64,000 nucleotides of DNA from positions 58,880,789-58,944,788 of the forward strand of contig JAJLRJ010000001.1 of NCBI GenBank assembly GCA_024195265.1, in the 5' to 3' direction. Every line of letters begins with the position of its first letter. Within the stretch, counting starts at the first letter, position 1. Below the pieces are notes generated by a model. The model did no database searches. It saw only the letters and a program-made list of their open reading frames with translations, and was not told the DNA's origin. This document shows, piece after piece, positions 10,795 to 23,845 of the stretch. Origin of the DNA: Dendrophyllia cribrosa. Lineage: Eukaryota; Cnidaria; Anthozoa; Scleractinia; Dendrophylliidae. The position numbers were made by a program, and so were the translations under genes.

Positions 10795-11535
10795 TAACAC
10801 AGAAAAACTATTGGTAACTTCAATCAACGCGTCTTAGAGTCTCGCGCGCATGAGTATAGGCTAAGTGTAGCCTCTTGTTTTTAAAAAAATCTTAACTCAG
10901 TAAAGGAACTCTTAGACATCTTAGAAAAATTCGAAAGATGTAGTGGTTTGAAAATTAACCCTTCTAAGTCGGAGGCTTACATTGCTTATGCAATGCCGAG
11001 AAACAAACTCTAGATCACCTGCTAATAAACTCTAGATCACCTGCTAATAAACTGCGCTCTCACAACCGATTTTTGGACCCTGTTTCAAAACTGGTGGTAC
11101 CAAAAAACATGTGAAATAATAACGTTAACTACAAGCCATATACTTTACGGCTGGCATGATAGAACAAAGCATTGGCAAACACTAAACTATTGTCTATTAA
11201 TTGCCAAATATTGTATCTTTTGCACAAGCCTTCGCGGAAACGTCTTAGATTTCGAATGTTTTATACTGAGTGTTCAAGAAAAACTTAAAATTCTTAAAGA
11301 AATAGCGACTACAAAAAAAGCACTTCCGAAGTATTATCGCACCTGGGCACCACTTCTCTAGTTTTTTACTTTACTTTTGTACATATATTTTTTTTTCTCG
11401 TATGTATAAACTACGTAACTGCTACTGACACTGTAATATTTAAATATCTTTGTAATAGCGAAATATCTGTGTATATTTCTGTTATTTTTGTTATTTGTTA
11501 TTGGTTTCTTTAATAAAACTGTTAAAAAAAAAAAA
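10795..11535 (+). mobile_element. LINE fragment (Tx1/L1-like), internally deleted
   Basis: Starts with a segment at 10880-10976 that is nearly identical to 11685-11783 of the next element and ends in a genomic A-run at 11524-11535 after aataaaactg. Between these it reads, with breaks, as the reverse-transcriptase C-terminal region of a LINE (residues such as LLINCALTTDFWTLFQNW and ILYGWHDRTKHWQ, ending at about 11361). A large internal deletion joins the reverse-transcriptase part to the C-terminal part. A 30-base piece around 11008-11050 is duplicated. Confidence 0.7.
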
Positions 11536-11591
11536 TCTGACAGACGTTGCTAACTAAAATATTAAAAAATTAATAATAATCCCGGGCAAAA

Positions 11592-11617
11592 GGGGGGGGG
11601 GGGGGGGGGGGGGGGGG
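11592..11617 (+). repeat. 26-base poly(G) run
   Basis: Uninterrupted G from 11592 to 11617 between the two LINE fragments, followed by tcccctcggcccacccc. Confidence 0.95.
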
Positions 11618-11652
11618 TCCCCTCGGCCCACCCCTAAATCCGCCCCTGAATC

Positions 11653-13575
11653 TCTCAGTATGCCGATGATACAACCTCATTTTTAAAAAAATCTTAATTC
11701 AGTAAAGGAACTCTTAGACATCTTAGAAAAATTCGAAAGATGTAGTGGTTTGAAAATTAACCCTTCTAAGTCGGAGGCATTGTGGTTGGGCAAATGGAAG
11801 AATAGAAAAGATACTCCTTTTAGTTTCAGATGGCCAAATGAATCTGTTTATGCTTTGGGGATACATTTTTCTAACAATGAAAAAGTGAGTAAGCAATTAA
11901 ACATTTTTCTAACAATGAAAAAGTGAGTAAGCAATTAAACTTCCTCAAAAAGCTCAACGACTTAGAAAATACTTTAAGCAGCTGGAAAAGAAGAAAATTA
12001 ACATTACTAGGTAAAATTAATATTGTTAAAACGTTAGGTCTTTCAAAACTCATCTTCAATGCATCTGTTCTACCTGTCCCAAATACTTTTTGTGAAGCAG
12101 TAAACAATATAATATTTAATTTTATTTGGGACAACAAGAAACCAAAGATTAAAAGAACCACAATTATCGGTGGAAAAGAAAACGGTGGATTAAACATGAT
12201 TGACTTTACATTAATGAATAAAGCACTAAAATGCGCCTGGGTGAAACGTTTCAAATCAACGAGAAAAGCACCATGGAAAATTATTCCTGATGCGGCCACC
12301 TCTCAAAAGGGAGGTTTCGATTTTCTACTGTCGTGTAAGTGCACTAGCAAAGGTATTAATATCAGAGATTTACCGTCCTTTTACGAAAAGATCTTACAAT
12401 ATTGGTATGAACTAAGAGAAGCTGAAAACACCTTCGAAGATAATGCTTTAAAAACTGTAATTTGGAACAACCGCGATCTTAAAGTTAACAACAAGACTGT
12501 CTTCTGGCGTACCTGGTTTGACAAAAACATTATTTGCTTAGACAGCCTGCTTGACGAAAATCTTAACTTTTTAACGCATAAAACATTTCTCGCAACGTAT
12601 CAAATACAAACAGATTTCTTGACTTATTACGGTCTAATTAATGCAATTTCTGCAGAGACAAAAAATCGATCAAGAAACTAAAAACCCAGCGAAATACTTA
12701 ACCCAAGTGTTTTTAGATGTCAAAAACTTCACAACCAAAGCCATATACCAAAACCTTGTTAAACACACGTTCAAAGATCCCACGTCAAAGCAACGTATTT
12801 TAGATTATGGAATTGAATCGGAACAAACGACTGACTATTACAAACTTGCTTTCACAATTACAAAGGAAACTAAACTAGTAATGTTTCAATATAAGATCCT
12901 GCATAATATAGTTTTTACAAAAAGTAAGCTTTTTGTTCAAAACAAAGCTAGCAAACATGTTACTTATGCAAATCAGGAAATCAAGACCTTATTTAAACAC
13001 CTGTTATTTCTCTGTCCTGTTGTTGCTCAATTCTGGGACTCCTTTAGTGAGTTATACAAAGAGTATATGCCCTCAGCAATAAAGCTTTCTATCGTCAAAT
13101 TCATGTTTGGAATTCTTAAAAGAGACAAGTTTGATAGACTTATCGATCATTTAATACTTATCGCGAAATATTATATTTATTGCTGTAGTGTTAAAGAGGA
13201 GCCATTATCTATATCAACGTTCCAAGCTATAGTTGTAAGTAAAGCTGAAATTGAAAAATGAATTGCAACTAGGTCTAACTCTCTGACAACTTTTTACCAT
13301 AAATGGAAGCCTTTAATAGACACAAATATCATACAAAAGTAAAGATTGCTCTGTAAACGAACATTTTTCTCTCAACCCCGTACTTGTTCTTTGTCCTCCT
13401 TTGCTTGCTGTGTATCTGTGTTTTAGAACTATAATAAGTAATAAATAAGTATATCCAAATAGCTTGTTTTAAGTTGTAGCCTTGTATTGTTAGTTTTATG
13501 TAACGTTTCTGTTATATTTATGTATTTTGTAGATTGTAAAGAGTTATTAACACTAATAAAGTGCAAAAAAAAAAA
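11653..13575 (+). pseudogene. LINE reverse transcriptase, Tx1/L1-like, broken
   Basis: 5'-truncated non-LTR retrotransposon ORF2. It begins just before the catalytic SQYADDTT motif (11653-11676). It continues with the palm/thumb part and a C-terminal block: LTLLGKINIVKTLGLSKLI, FIWDNKKPKIKRTTIIGG, KENGGLNMIDF and ALKCAWVKRF are typical of the Tx1/L1 group. Breaks: a stop at 11692-11694 followed by a frame change, a 38-base tandem duplication at 11863-11938, and a frame change near 12660-12680. The last frame ends at 13261. A 3' untranslated part ends in actaataaagtg and an A-run near 13566-13575. It sits between lectin units B and C and is not mobile on its own. Confidence 0.85.
11863..11938 (+). 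repeat. 38-base tandem duplication inside the LINE frame
   Basis: acatttttctaacaatgaaa and the next 18 bases occur twice in a row (11863-11900 and 11901-11938). 38 is not a multiple of three, so it breaks the reading frame. Confidence 0.95.
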
Positions 13576-14458
13576 TTACAACTAGCCTAAACAAGGGTTT
13601 TTATGACCCCGATCAGCCCGAAAATCACAGAGAAGAGAGAGAAGAGGGAAAGGGAGCGAGAGCGAGAGAAAAAAAGGCTAGCAACAGTCTTCAGTTTTTA
13701 TATTGTGGGGATTGGAGATAGAGATAGCATTCTGCTGAAGGCAAGTGTTTGTTTATTGGTATGTCGAATTTTCGTCAAATTCAAAAGGTTGTAAATCTTG
13801 AAAACGTTTAGTAACAAAAATTAAGGTCATTTATTGTTTCTGTTTATATACAGAATGGCTTTCAGCGGCATAAAATTAGTACGGACCATGTGAAAATTTG
13901 ATCAAATTAATATTTTGGATCAAACGAACTGCGTTTTTATGACTGCTAAGGTTAAGTCTCTTAAATAAACCCATATCAGATAAATTTATTTGTCGAAAGA
14001 CAGCCTCTAAAAAGCATACGAAATGTTTGTTGTAATACACGCTCGCTTTTCTTTGGCCCGGCAACATAAGCCGCAAGTAGCACAGATAGCACCATACCTA
14101 CGCTAGATCAGTTTCGTCCGCACAATCAAAGGTAAGAACCATTTTATTCAGTAAACAGAACCATAGACTCGTTGAACTGTCTCGGTATTTCAGTGTTTTA
14201 TCCTCAAACACCAAACTAGGAACAACTTATATAAATAACAAACGTGACTCGGCGATTGAAGCACCAGGAGGCCGGATAATGGACTGAATGGACAACAGTT
14301 TCATCTCAATGTTGAAGTCCATCAAACAACTTGCAATACTCTTTTTGAATCTTCAGTTTAGTCGTGACCATCCATCCATACTGAACGACGAATTATAAGA
14401 AAGACAAAATGAGGAATTTGAATATTTGACTTATCGATTCTGCTGTAATTGAAGAACC

Positions 14459-14650
14459 AATGACCAAGAGTACTGCCAGCAACTGAAAGTGAAACAAAAC
14501 TGGTGAAGATAAACAGCCCACAAGGAAACGAGTGCAGTGTACTAAACCTGGTTTTTAACAAGCGTCCGCCATCACTGAAACACGTTTGGAAATCCGAACA
14601 TCATGACTTCCTTCTTGTCTGATCATTCAGCTCCAGCTAGTTTCAGCTGC
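14459..14650 (+). pseudogene. Decayed lectin-domain exon (unit C relic)
   Basis: Same relic as in units B and D: tgaccaagagtactgccagc, ctggtgaagataaaca, ccgccatcactgaaacacgt and a tctgatcattcagctcca end align with the live lectin exon but with indels. It lies about 0.9 kb before exon 1 of gene C. An open stretch on the opposite strand here is a shadow. Confidence 0.7.
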
Positions 14651-15206
14651 ATGATTGTCAAGGCAGAGCGTGATCCGGTTAATAGAGTGATCTTCGGAAG
14701 CATAGATACTTAAACCAAATATATGGGCAGCAACGACAAGAGAAAAACATGGACTACTGCACTGTAAACAATTTACTTTCATTAAGTAAATAATCTACTT
14801 TAATAAACAAATTCCATTTTAATCAATCTGCGCGTATCCTACAGTTCAATCATGCGGTATTATATATTTTAACCTACACAGTAGACTTTCTCAAAGTCCG
14901 TTTTTCGTTTAGGGTGGCCGGACGCTCGCGGGTTTCGCAGTCGACTTGTGGCAAGTCTACCGATACAGCAACAAATTCTCAAACATTTCTCGACGCGACG
15001 ACAGACGCTTTTTAGCTTTTCAAGCCTCTGCTTTTAAACAAATTTCAAAATCAAGTAACGGAAGGAAAATCTTAAATATGTACAATACAACCATTAATTT
15101 ATCTTACGTTTTAAAAAAGCTTCGAGTCATCCACTATCGTTGGTGGTAAAATTATTTTTAGATTATAAATTTCATGCATGGGTAATTGTTTCGGCTTCCG
15201 CATAAT

Positions 15207-15246
15207 GCTTAAGCAACCACGACGTTGCCGTCGTCGTTGCTTAAGC
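15207..15246. promoter_or_regulatory. 40-base hairpin upstream of lectin C
   Basis: Same palindrome as at 7916-7955, with one change (c for a) next to the loop-side stem. It lies 147 bases upstream of the start codon. Confidence 0.6.
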
Positions 15247-15392
15247 TCCCTATTTTCTGCCATCACGAGTTCCTGTTTTGACTCGTTAGTATAGGCATGC
15301 ATGGTTCTCTGAGTCATTCCTTTGAGTTTGTGAGACGAGAAGGACACAACACCTCTTGACATCAGAGGCAGCCAGGCAAAACTGAAACCGAG

Positions 15393-17032
15393 ATGAAACT
15401 GTTTTCAGTTCTACCGCTTTATCTCGCGATTTTATGCGTATCAGGTATTGAAACTGCTGTTGAAATATTTAATTCAGTGAAAGCGTGATCGTTTAACATT
15501 TTTGTATTCAGACTCAATGATTAGATTAAATTGTGTAGGCACCTCAAACAAAGAGGTATATCCAGTATAGCAAGTTTTGTAAAGTTGTTTTGTGATTTGT
15601 TTTAAAGAGTGCGCTACAAACTGATAATCGGAAAATGAAGTGAACAAGTGTGCCGTCTGAGAGCTTCAGTCCTGCTTTCACAAAAAAATCACTATATAAG
15701 TATAGTTTTTAACACTGTAACGGTCACTTTTGAAAATGTATGTAGTAGCATACGAAACGTCAAGTTTTATAAAAAATGAATAAGTTCAATATGTTTATCA
15801 CCGCGGTTTGTGTTCTATTTATCATCAAGCTACGATGGCCCAAGAACAAAACTCTTTACGATACACTTATATCATTATTGTGCGGGTGTAATTTTTTTTT
15901 TCAGTTCAGTCAACACTGGCAACACTGTCAACACTGAAAAATATTGAACGAATACTCGGTAAGTCAACTTAAAAGTTATATTCAATAAATCAAGAGCCCT
16001 TCATCTTCTCTCACAAAATGGCCCGTTTTATTACTAAATTCCCGGAACTAAAACTGTCGCCCTCCAAATGGATTCACTATCACCTTTCCTTATCCCTCCT
16101 CTGTCACTATAAAGGTTAATCTCTTTTCAATTTTTCCCCTGATCTGGTGGATGACAATCAGATGGAGTTACATGCTACAGGGCGAATTTTACAAAACAAT
16201 TCAATCACAAATTAAAAGTAATTTCGCGATTGATTTGGTCTAACATTACTACGCTCTGTGATTGGCTAAAAAAATATTTGGCGCCACTTTCTCATCCAAT
16301 AAAACCAAAACAAACCATGATTTGCCTGCGCGCACGCGTTTTCCCGCGCTTGACGCCGGGTACACGTATTTACTTCGAGTCAGTCTGAGTCATGGCCAGA
16401 GTGATTACTTTGGTTTTGGTTTTAAACGCTCAATTGAAAGCCACTCTAATTATTTCTTACTAATCCTGACTGGAAACCAAATATATCGTTATTGCACCTA
16501 CGTGGCCTATGTAATGTCTACTGTCAAAGCATTTTAACTACTGATTGGTGTTGAATTCTACTCGATCTTCTTCTTAACATTGAGAACCTGAAGAAATTTC
16601 CACACCTTTTCAGGTGTTCCTTGTCCAAGAGGCTGGACGCGGTTTAAAAGCTATTGTTATCTTGTGAGTAGCTCCATCAAGACTTGGGACCAAGCACAAG
16701 CGTTCTGCAAAGGACTGGGAGGAGGACTGGTGAAGATTAACAACGGAGAAGAAAACGAGTTTGTACTGAATCTGGTCAACAAACACGCGCCATCAACAAA
16801 ACAGGTCTGGATCGGACTTAAGTGGAACCCGAGTGTAAACGATTTTCTCTGGTCTGATTACTCATTTCCAATCTACAAGAATTGGGCTCCAAAGGAACCG
16901 AATGAAAACGTCGCTGAACCATGCGGTAACATGTGGACAGGGTACGCAGGCGTCACTGGTTACTGGAATGACCTTCCTTGTGGGGTACACCAACATTTTC
17001 CCTGTGGTCTTGTCTGCAAGAGGCTTCCCTAG
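15393..17032 (+). CDS. Secreted C-type lectin copy C
   Basis: Exons 15393-15444, 15905-15958 and 16614-17032, all GT-AG phase-1 introns, 525 coding bases and 174 residues. The signal peptide and linker are the same as in copy B. The lectin domain reads CPRGW, WIGLKW, EPN (in APKEPNE) and a canonical WND (YWNDLPC), then CGLVCKRLP and TAG. It is the only copy here with both EPN and WND, so it is the best candidate for normal calcium-dependent mannose-type binding. Residues around EPN (KEPNENVAEPCGN) differ most from A and B, which suggests change in sugar choice. AATAAA lies at 17194-17199. Neither Penelope nor TIR insertion is in its intron 2. Confidence 0.92.
16218..16445 (+). repeat. CCAAT-rich interspersed module, copy 3
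   Basis: In intron 2 of lectin C: ctctgtgattggctaaaaaa, catccaataaaacc, gcgcttgacgccgggtac and agagtgattactttggtttt. Confidence 0.7.
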
Positions 17033-17193
17033 TTGACAAACGGAAAACCGAAAGTAGAACGATGTGCTGATGTGACTTCTCTGGTTCATTACTATAGACT
17101 AAGCGCGGGATCCTTGTTGGAAGATCATTTTAAAATGTAATCAAGTTAAAAACAGCACCAAACAATGGTGTGTAGATGTAATAACAGCTTGAA

Positions 17194-17199
17194 AATAAA
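17194..17199 (+). other. Poly(A) signal of lectin copy C
   Basis: AATAAA after gcttga, at the position conserved in A and B. Confidence 0.6.
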
Positions 17200-18289
17200 A
17201 AAAAAAGTGATCGTGAATTCTATGTTTCTTTGCTAGTCACGGGTTTTACTGTCATGTTATGGCCGTAAGCATTTCCGTTTTCAGCCATGCGTTTTTTCAA
17301 AAAAACGTACTGAAAATGGCATAAATTACATTACGCGTCATGACACTATACACGTGAAAAAAATTATAAGCGCAGGAAAGCACGGTTACTTTAATTATGG
17401 CTCAAAATTGTTGTCAAAAGTTGAGTTTTCACAAATTAAGAGGTTCTTTGTTGTTGTAATTTTCTGCTGGCTAAAAATAGCCAGCAAGCAGCATTCACTA
17501 TACTCTTTATATCGAGGCAAGGATTAATTGGCCAAAATTTTAAGGTGCTACGAACAAACCGAGGCTCGTCTTTATTTTGTCCTTGTTTATTTTTACAACA
17601 AGCTAAGTGAGAGTAACTGAAATAAAAGTGAAATAATTTTATCAGAGCTAAGTACATTAACAGACCAGCTGAGCCCAAAATCACGACTTGAATTTTCGCA
17701 AAATGCAAGGTTACATATAAAATTTGGCTTACTTTTTTTTCCTTTCATTCACAAGCATGATTTACTGAAATACACAACATTGATGTTAAGAACTGACCAG
17801 GAGAACGTTTTCAGGCCCAAATCACTAGAAAAAAAAAACGTTCAGTCCCGCCTCAACCTCCAAATAATTAACTATAAACGGAATCTCCTGACAATTATAT
17901 CGTTTTTTTTTTTCAGCCATGTTTACATTGTATTATCTGTTCTCAAAATTGTCGGCCAGTAAACCTTAAGGATTTCGTTGAATCGTTGTGTAATTACATT
18001 CCACAATATGGCCAATCAAACGCACAGAGAACAGAATTGGATCTAAGAGCCTGCTGGAAAGGAGACAAATTAGGATGAAACCACGCCGAAACCTACCCAA
18101 CGAAATTTTAAACTATTTTGTTGCTGCTTTACATTGGCGCGATATCCTGGCTGCTGTGTCAACGTAAAAATGCTCCCACGCTCAACTTGCCACCCGAAAG
18201 TAGTTTTGATTCGAAGGGTCGCGTAACACTGAAAGAAATGGTAAGCGTTTACATTACATGGTACTGAAATTCCTAAATAGTTCATACTG

Positions 18290-19444
18290 TTTATACTGCA
18301 CTATGAATCAGGAGATATGTGGTTGCGTCGCAACGCAATCGCTCACCAAATGCGAAAAAAATGTTCCCCTTGTACAGAAAGTGGGAATTGGGCAAATGAC
18401 AATATAAAACATTTCCTCGAGAGTACTTCACTCAGTTTTCTTTGCAGAAAAAAGACAAATAAAAAGTCGCAATAAGAATATTAAGAGCCAGTGACTGTAA
18501 ATATCGAGAATCACTGGACAGGCTCCCAAAATCGAAAATCCTGATAATTTGCCAAAAAGTTACTTTTGGGGAGCTATGTTCAAAAATATTATTGGAACTT
18601 TCTAGAAATTTATAATTTTCGAGAAAAAGGGGAAAAACGAAAATAGCGGGTTTTGCCTAATTAATTATGCAAAAATCACAGTTAAATTGACCAACTTCAA
18701 TACGCTTGTGCTGAAACAAGGTGCAACGCTAGAAAACGGGGATACGTTTTTTCTTTAGTATAAATCATCTACTTTCTAGACATTGTCCTTTTCAAAGTTT
18801 TGCAGCGATTTAGAAAGTTTCACGGTTTCTTTAAAAAATGCCATCTCAAGCATTTTGTGAAAAGGCAAAAATTGAGCAACTTCAGTGACACGAAATCCAT
18901 TTTGGTATGTCCGATATCAAATCAAAATATATACAAGGATAAAGTTCGGCCCTTATACTGAAACAATATGAAATAAAAAATCTGGGCAATTCAGATTCGT
19001 GTTGACAATGCGAAAACTCCCCGACGCGCTGTTGTCAAATTTGCACAAATTAGCAAAATTGTAAAACCTGTAAGACTATACGTTCTGAGGAAATACGATA
19101 GACTGCCGAATCGACCCATGAAAATATGCCTTATCTATTCTTAGATGGTTTATTTGCTTTATCTTAGCAGTTATCTATATCATTTTCGGCTTTGAGATAT
19201 CTCAAATATAGAGGAAATCTGTAAAATTAATGTTTACTAAACTCTAACCGGAAGTCATATTCTAGTACACCTAACTGGCAAAGTCACGCAACATCGCGAC
19301 CACGGTTTGTTTCCAAACGTGATGTTCAAATGTTTTCATGTTAAGAGCTGTGGATAGTTTTTTCATAGTCTGATCACAAATAGAAACAATTAACCTGTAA
19401 ATTATCTATGTTTCTTACCAAATATTTAAAGCGATATTGGATAT
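18290..19444. other. Stretch without a supported feature
   Basis: AT-rich sequence with a short palindrome gttgcgtcgcaac at about 18324. No reading frame with splice sites, no recognisable repeat ends. Confidence 0.4.
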
Positions 19445-19882
19445 TTAGGCCCCGTACACACGTATACGTTTACGTTCGTAAACGCATATTTTTTCATGTA
19501 AAACGCTTCCGTCCAAACGAAGCCAGCCATCGTTTACGATTCGTTTTCACCTGTCCACACGTAAACGGTAAAACGATACGTAAACGCTTCAAATCTGCAT
19601 TAAGCATGTGTAGATAAGTCCGCCATATTGGATATCTGCTCTATTTTCTTTATTTGTGGACTGGGTCCGAATATGTGATATCAGCGTTTACGAAAATATC
19701 CGTTTACGCTGTCTACACGTAAACGGGTAAACGGCGTTTTCGAAAATATCCACTTTGGAGGGCGTTTTCGAAAATATCCGTTTAGGGTGACCGTTTTCAT
19801 CGTTTACGTGTGGACGGGAGGCCTAAACGCATAAAAAAAATGCGTTTACGAACGTAAACGTATACGTGTGGACGGGGCCTAA
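19445..19882. mobile_element. 438-bp MITE with long inverted ends
   Basis: Begins ttaggccccgtacacacgta and ends tacgtgtggacggggcctaa; about 50 terminal bases pair. The interior is full of gtaaacg/cgtttac words in both directions, including subterminal repeats. No coding sequence. Confidence 0.85.
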
Positions 19883-20039
19883 GGGAGAACGTTCTACATG
19901 TTTACTTGAGATTATCTTGATAGATTGGCGACAACGATCGGGAATAGTGCCAAAAAGCGATTTCCGGCCAATGTCAGCGCTTACTGGAACATTCTACAGC
20001 GTTTACTTGGGATTATCTCTGGTAAATGGGCGTCCAGTC

Positions 20040-20466
20040 CCCGGGGGGTACTTGGGTGAACTTTTGCTGGGTATGTGCCGCTGGCCTCTCAGAGCCCCTA
20101 CCCCATTATAGTCTATTCTGTGGCCAATTATAGACCCCATCTTAGTCACTTTTGAGTAAATGTAAATTTTGCAATCCAAACTTAGTCACTTTCTGTTAAG
20201 CTCAAATGAATTGACACATTTATTAAATGTAGAAGACTTTACTCTTCACCTACAAACCTTCTGGTACATTTGTTAACCGAAAATATTTACAAGCTAAAAC
20301 TACCCAAAAAAATACTTGCCAGAATTTTCTTACCCCCAAAAATCCCGACAATTTGCGATCCCATTCTAGTAACTCTAGTTATGGTCAATCCGGTCGTGAA
20401 AATGCGACCCCATCCAGCGGCACATCCCCGTTAGCCCATTACTAGGAAGTACCCCACCCCCCGGCA
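20040..20466. mobile_element. 427-bp MITE with 8-bp target duplication
   Basis: Imperfect inverted ends: a run of G's then gtacttgggtg at the left and actaggaagtacccc then C's at the right, with inner matches gtatgtgccgctgg / ccagcggcacat. The 8-base direct repeat gtccagtc flanks it at 20032-20039 and 20467-20474. An 8-base duplication fits hAT or P superfamilies. Confidence 0.75.
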
Positions 20467-20639
20467 GTCCAGTCACTAGATTAATTGTTTGATTCACTTT
20501 GGAAATGTGTTTGGAGTTTAGAAACACAGCTTAAATTGATACAAGTTGGATTTGCCTGAGATATATACCTGGACTTTTCAAAATGGGATCCCTAGTTTTT
20601 GGATTTTACAGAACCGTGGTGGGACCGCGGCCCTCAGCC

Positions 20640-21060
<421 letters not shown>

Positions 21061-22319
21061 ACCACCCCTGGAGATTGCTGAGCCGAGGAGCAGGAATCAA
21101 GTCTCAGTGTTTGTTTGGGCAAGCGGAGGCTGAGGGAGGTATTTTTCAGCAAAACCTGGCATTTTCCTGGTCATTTCAACGCCTGTACAGTTTCGGGCCA
21201 GCAGACCGGTTTTCAAAAATTCAGGTAAAATACCTGGATTTTTCAAAACGTAATCAACGAAAATTTACGCAATTTCATTACAACTAGCCCAAACAAGGGT
21301 TTTTATGACCCCGATAAGCCCGAAAATCACAGAGAAGAGAGAGAAGAGGGAAAGGGAGCGAGAGCGAGAGCGAGAGAAAAAAGGAGTTATGCAAGGAGCC
21401 TCTGCGGAGGAGAGAGGGATATTTACTCGTTTATTTGTCGACAAATTAGTTAACCAATGTACAAAATTGAGTAGAAATCTGTATTCACGTGAGATAAAAC
21501 TGTTATCTTGAGAAAGATATGCAAATAAAATTAATTGATTTAATTCAGTGAGAACGCGAAGGTCTTAGAAAGTAATCCAGATTCGTTGAAAAACTTGTTT
21601 ACATAAAAAGAAAGTACCTACAATCTTCATGACAAAAGTGTTGGGAAGGTTGGCAGATTCAATTCTTTCTCTCCCCTCCCCTTTTTACAATGTTGGTTAT
21701 AACTGGACTTTTTTAATGCGAAATCATTGGCTGATATACCGACACAGCACCAAAAATTCAACTCGTCTTAAATCCAAAGTCCCGCTCGAAAATCCAAACA
21801 ATCACAGGCGACGTGCAGCTCAAGCACCTTCCAAAAAACGTTGTCCTGGGCCCATAACCTGTTGATTTCACAACGTTAAACAAGATTTATTTTCCATCCA
21901 TTGAATTGACTAAAAGTAATTGTTTCAATAATAAAGGAAAAAACTTGCCGGTCCAATGATTTTCGAAATTGAATATTACTGTCAAACTTGGTGAATAAAT
22001 TATCAGTCAAACAATAACAGTCAAAAAAACTGTTTTAAAATAATAACATTTAGCTGCCAAAACTCTGAAATTGAAGCGAAGAAAGTGATTAAAGAAGGTG
22101 AACTCGCCCGAGCATTCTGCTAAAGGCAAGTGTTTGTTTATTGGTATGTCGAATTTTCGCGAAATTCTAAAGGTTGTAAATCTTGGAAACGTTCAGTGCA
22201 CAAAAATATTATTCTATTTTGTAATTTAGGGTCATTTATTGTTTCTGTTTATATAGCTAGAGAATGGTTTCCATTCAGGTGCCACATTTTAAAAAAATTT
22301 ATCCTTAAAGTTGAGCTGT

Positions 22320-22703
22320 TCTATACCTGCCAACTTTTTGCGAGTGATAGGCGTGAGAATATTTTCGTGGGAGTGCGAGGATTTCCGAAGGCGACCCGAC
22401 CAAATCTGAAGAGAACCCGATCTATTCCGAAGTTTCCCGAAGATGTTCCGAAGAATTCGGAAGTTTCCATGGACCTCAGACCTCTGTAATTGTAATGTTC
22501 AAAACGATAAAAACCTACAAAAAAGTGCCATATTTTCATGAACGTAATTATATTTTTAATTGGATTATGCGATCAGTTAAGGCTGATAGCTCAAATCTGT
22601 AAGTCAGGCGTGAGAAATTGCTCCATAGGCGTGAGTAGGCGTGAGATCGGAGTTTTGGACTCGCAGGTGTGAGACTCACGCCTAAGGCGTGAGACTTGGC
22701 AGG
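22320..22703. mobile_element. TIR element related to 557-1294
   Basis: Begins ctatacctgccaac and ends gacttggcaggtcta. The interior matches the 557-1294 element (aggatttccgaaggcgaccc, gaagtttccatgga, aaaagtgccatattttcatg) but lacks the nested foldback insertion. Flanking target duplication is not clear. Confidence 0.75.
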
Positions 22704-23675
22704 TCTACCGTTCAGTTTCGTGTTTCGCTCCGTCGGAGGCGCAGTGGCGGAAGGTCATTGTTTACCGTAAACTGAATAAGAAATTAATTTAGATCTGAGG
22801 AACTATAATAACTATAATAATGAATCTGTGAATAGAAAAAAATGATTGGGCCTCTAATAAAATTTAACAGCAACGCGGCCGCAATGTTTGAGATTTTTTC
22901 GGGTTTCAGCGGCATAATTGGTACCGACCATGTGAAACGTTTGATGAATCGTAAAAAAATTACATTATTATTTTGGATTAAACGAATTGCATTTTTATGA
23001 CTGCTAAGGTAAAATCTTTTAAATAAACGCATATCAGAGAAATTTATTTGTCGAAAGATAGCCTCTAAAATAAATAGCATACGGAAAGTTTGTTGTTGTG
23101 ATACACGCTCGCCTTTCTGTGGCCTGGCAACAAGGCAAGTAGCACAGAAAAATACTGCTAAATAGCGTTCACTAACTGAAGGCCATACTTACGCTAGATT
23201 TCGTCCTCACAATCAAAGGTAAGAACCATTTTATTTAGTCAGTAAACAGAACCATAGACTCGTTGAACTGTCTCGGTATTTCAGTGTTTTATCCTCAAAC
23301 TCCAAACTAGGAACCACTTATATAAATAACAACGTGAATTGGCGATTGAAGCACCAGGAGGATGATAGACTGAATGGACAACGGTTTCATTTTTAACGTT
23401 GAAGTCCATCAAACAACTTGCAATACTCTTTTTTAATCTTCAGTTTAGTCGTGACCATCCGATTAGCGGATGAAAAGTGTACTGTCAGTAGAATCCCAAA
23501 AACTAGACTGACTGTCAAGGTAAACACAAATAAATGACTTTTTCGAACTTTTCGAGTTGACCGCGAAAGTTCAATGTATGGCGAGGGATAAATACTGAAC
23601 GGCGAATTAAAAGAAAGACAAAAGTTATTAGGAATTTGAATATTTGAGTTATCGATTCTGCTGTTATTGAAATAC

Positions 23676-23845
23676 CAATGTCCAAGATTACTGCCAGCGA
23701 CTGAAAGTGAAAGAAAACTGGTAAAGATAAACAGCCCACAAGGAAGCGAGTGTGCACTAAAAGCGTCCGCCATCACTGAAACACGTTTGGAAATCCGAGC
23801 ATCATGACTTCATCTGGTCTAATCATTCAGCTCCAGTTTCAGATT
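23676..23845 (+). pseudogene. Decayed lectin-domain exon (unit D relic)
   Basis: Same relic as in units B and C, a little shorter: tgtccaagattactgccagc, ctggtaaagataaacagccc, ccgccatcactgaaacacgt. It lies about 0.86 kb before exon 1 of copy D. Confidence 0.65.

Larger units (their letters stand above)
13585..17760 (+). repeat. Lectin-array unit C
   Basis: Begins right after the LINE A-run with acaagggtttttatgacccc, a start shared with unit D at about 21290. It includes a purine-rich gagagaagagggaaagggag stretch, the relic lectin exon, hairpin, live gene C and its 3' flank. The flank up to about 18210 also matches unit A. Confidence 0.8.

Noticed and set aside
23393..23776. 127-codon minus-strand frame with membrane-like residues, also seen at 6991-7281 and 14358-14561
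   Set aside because: Lies antisense to the decayed lectin exon and its flank; the frames differ in length and break points between units.
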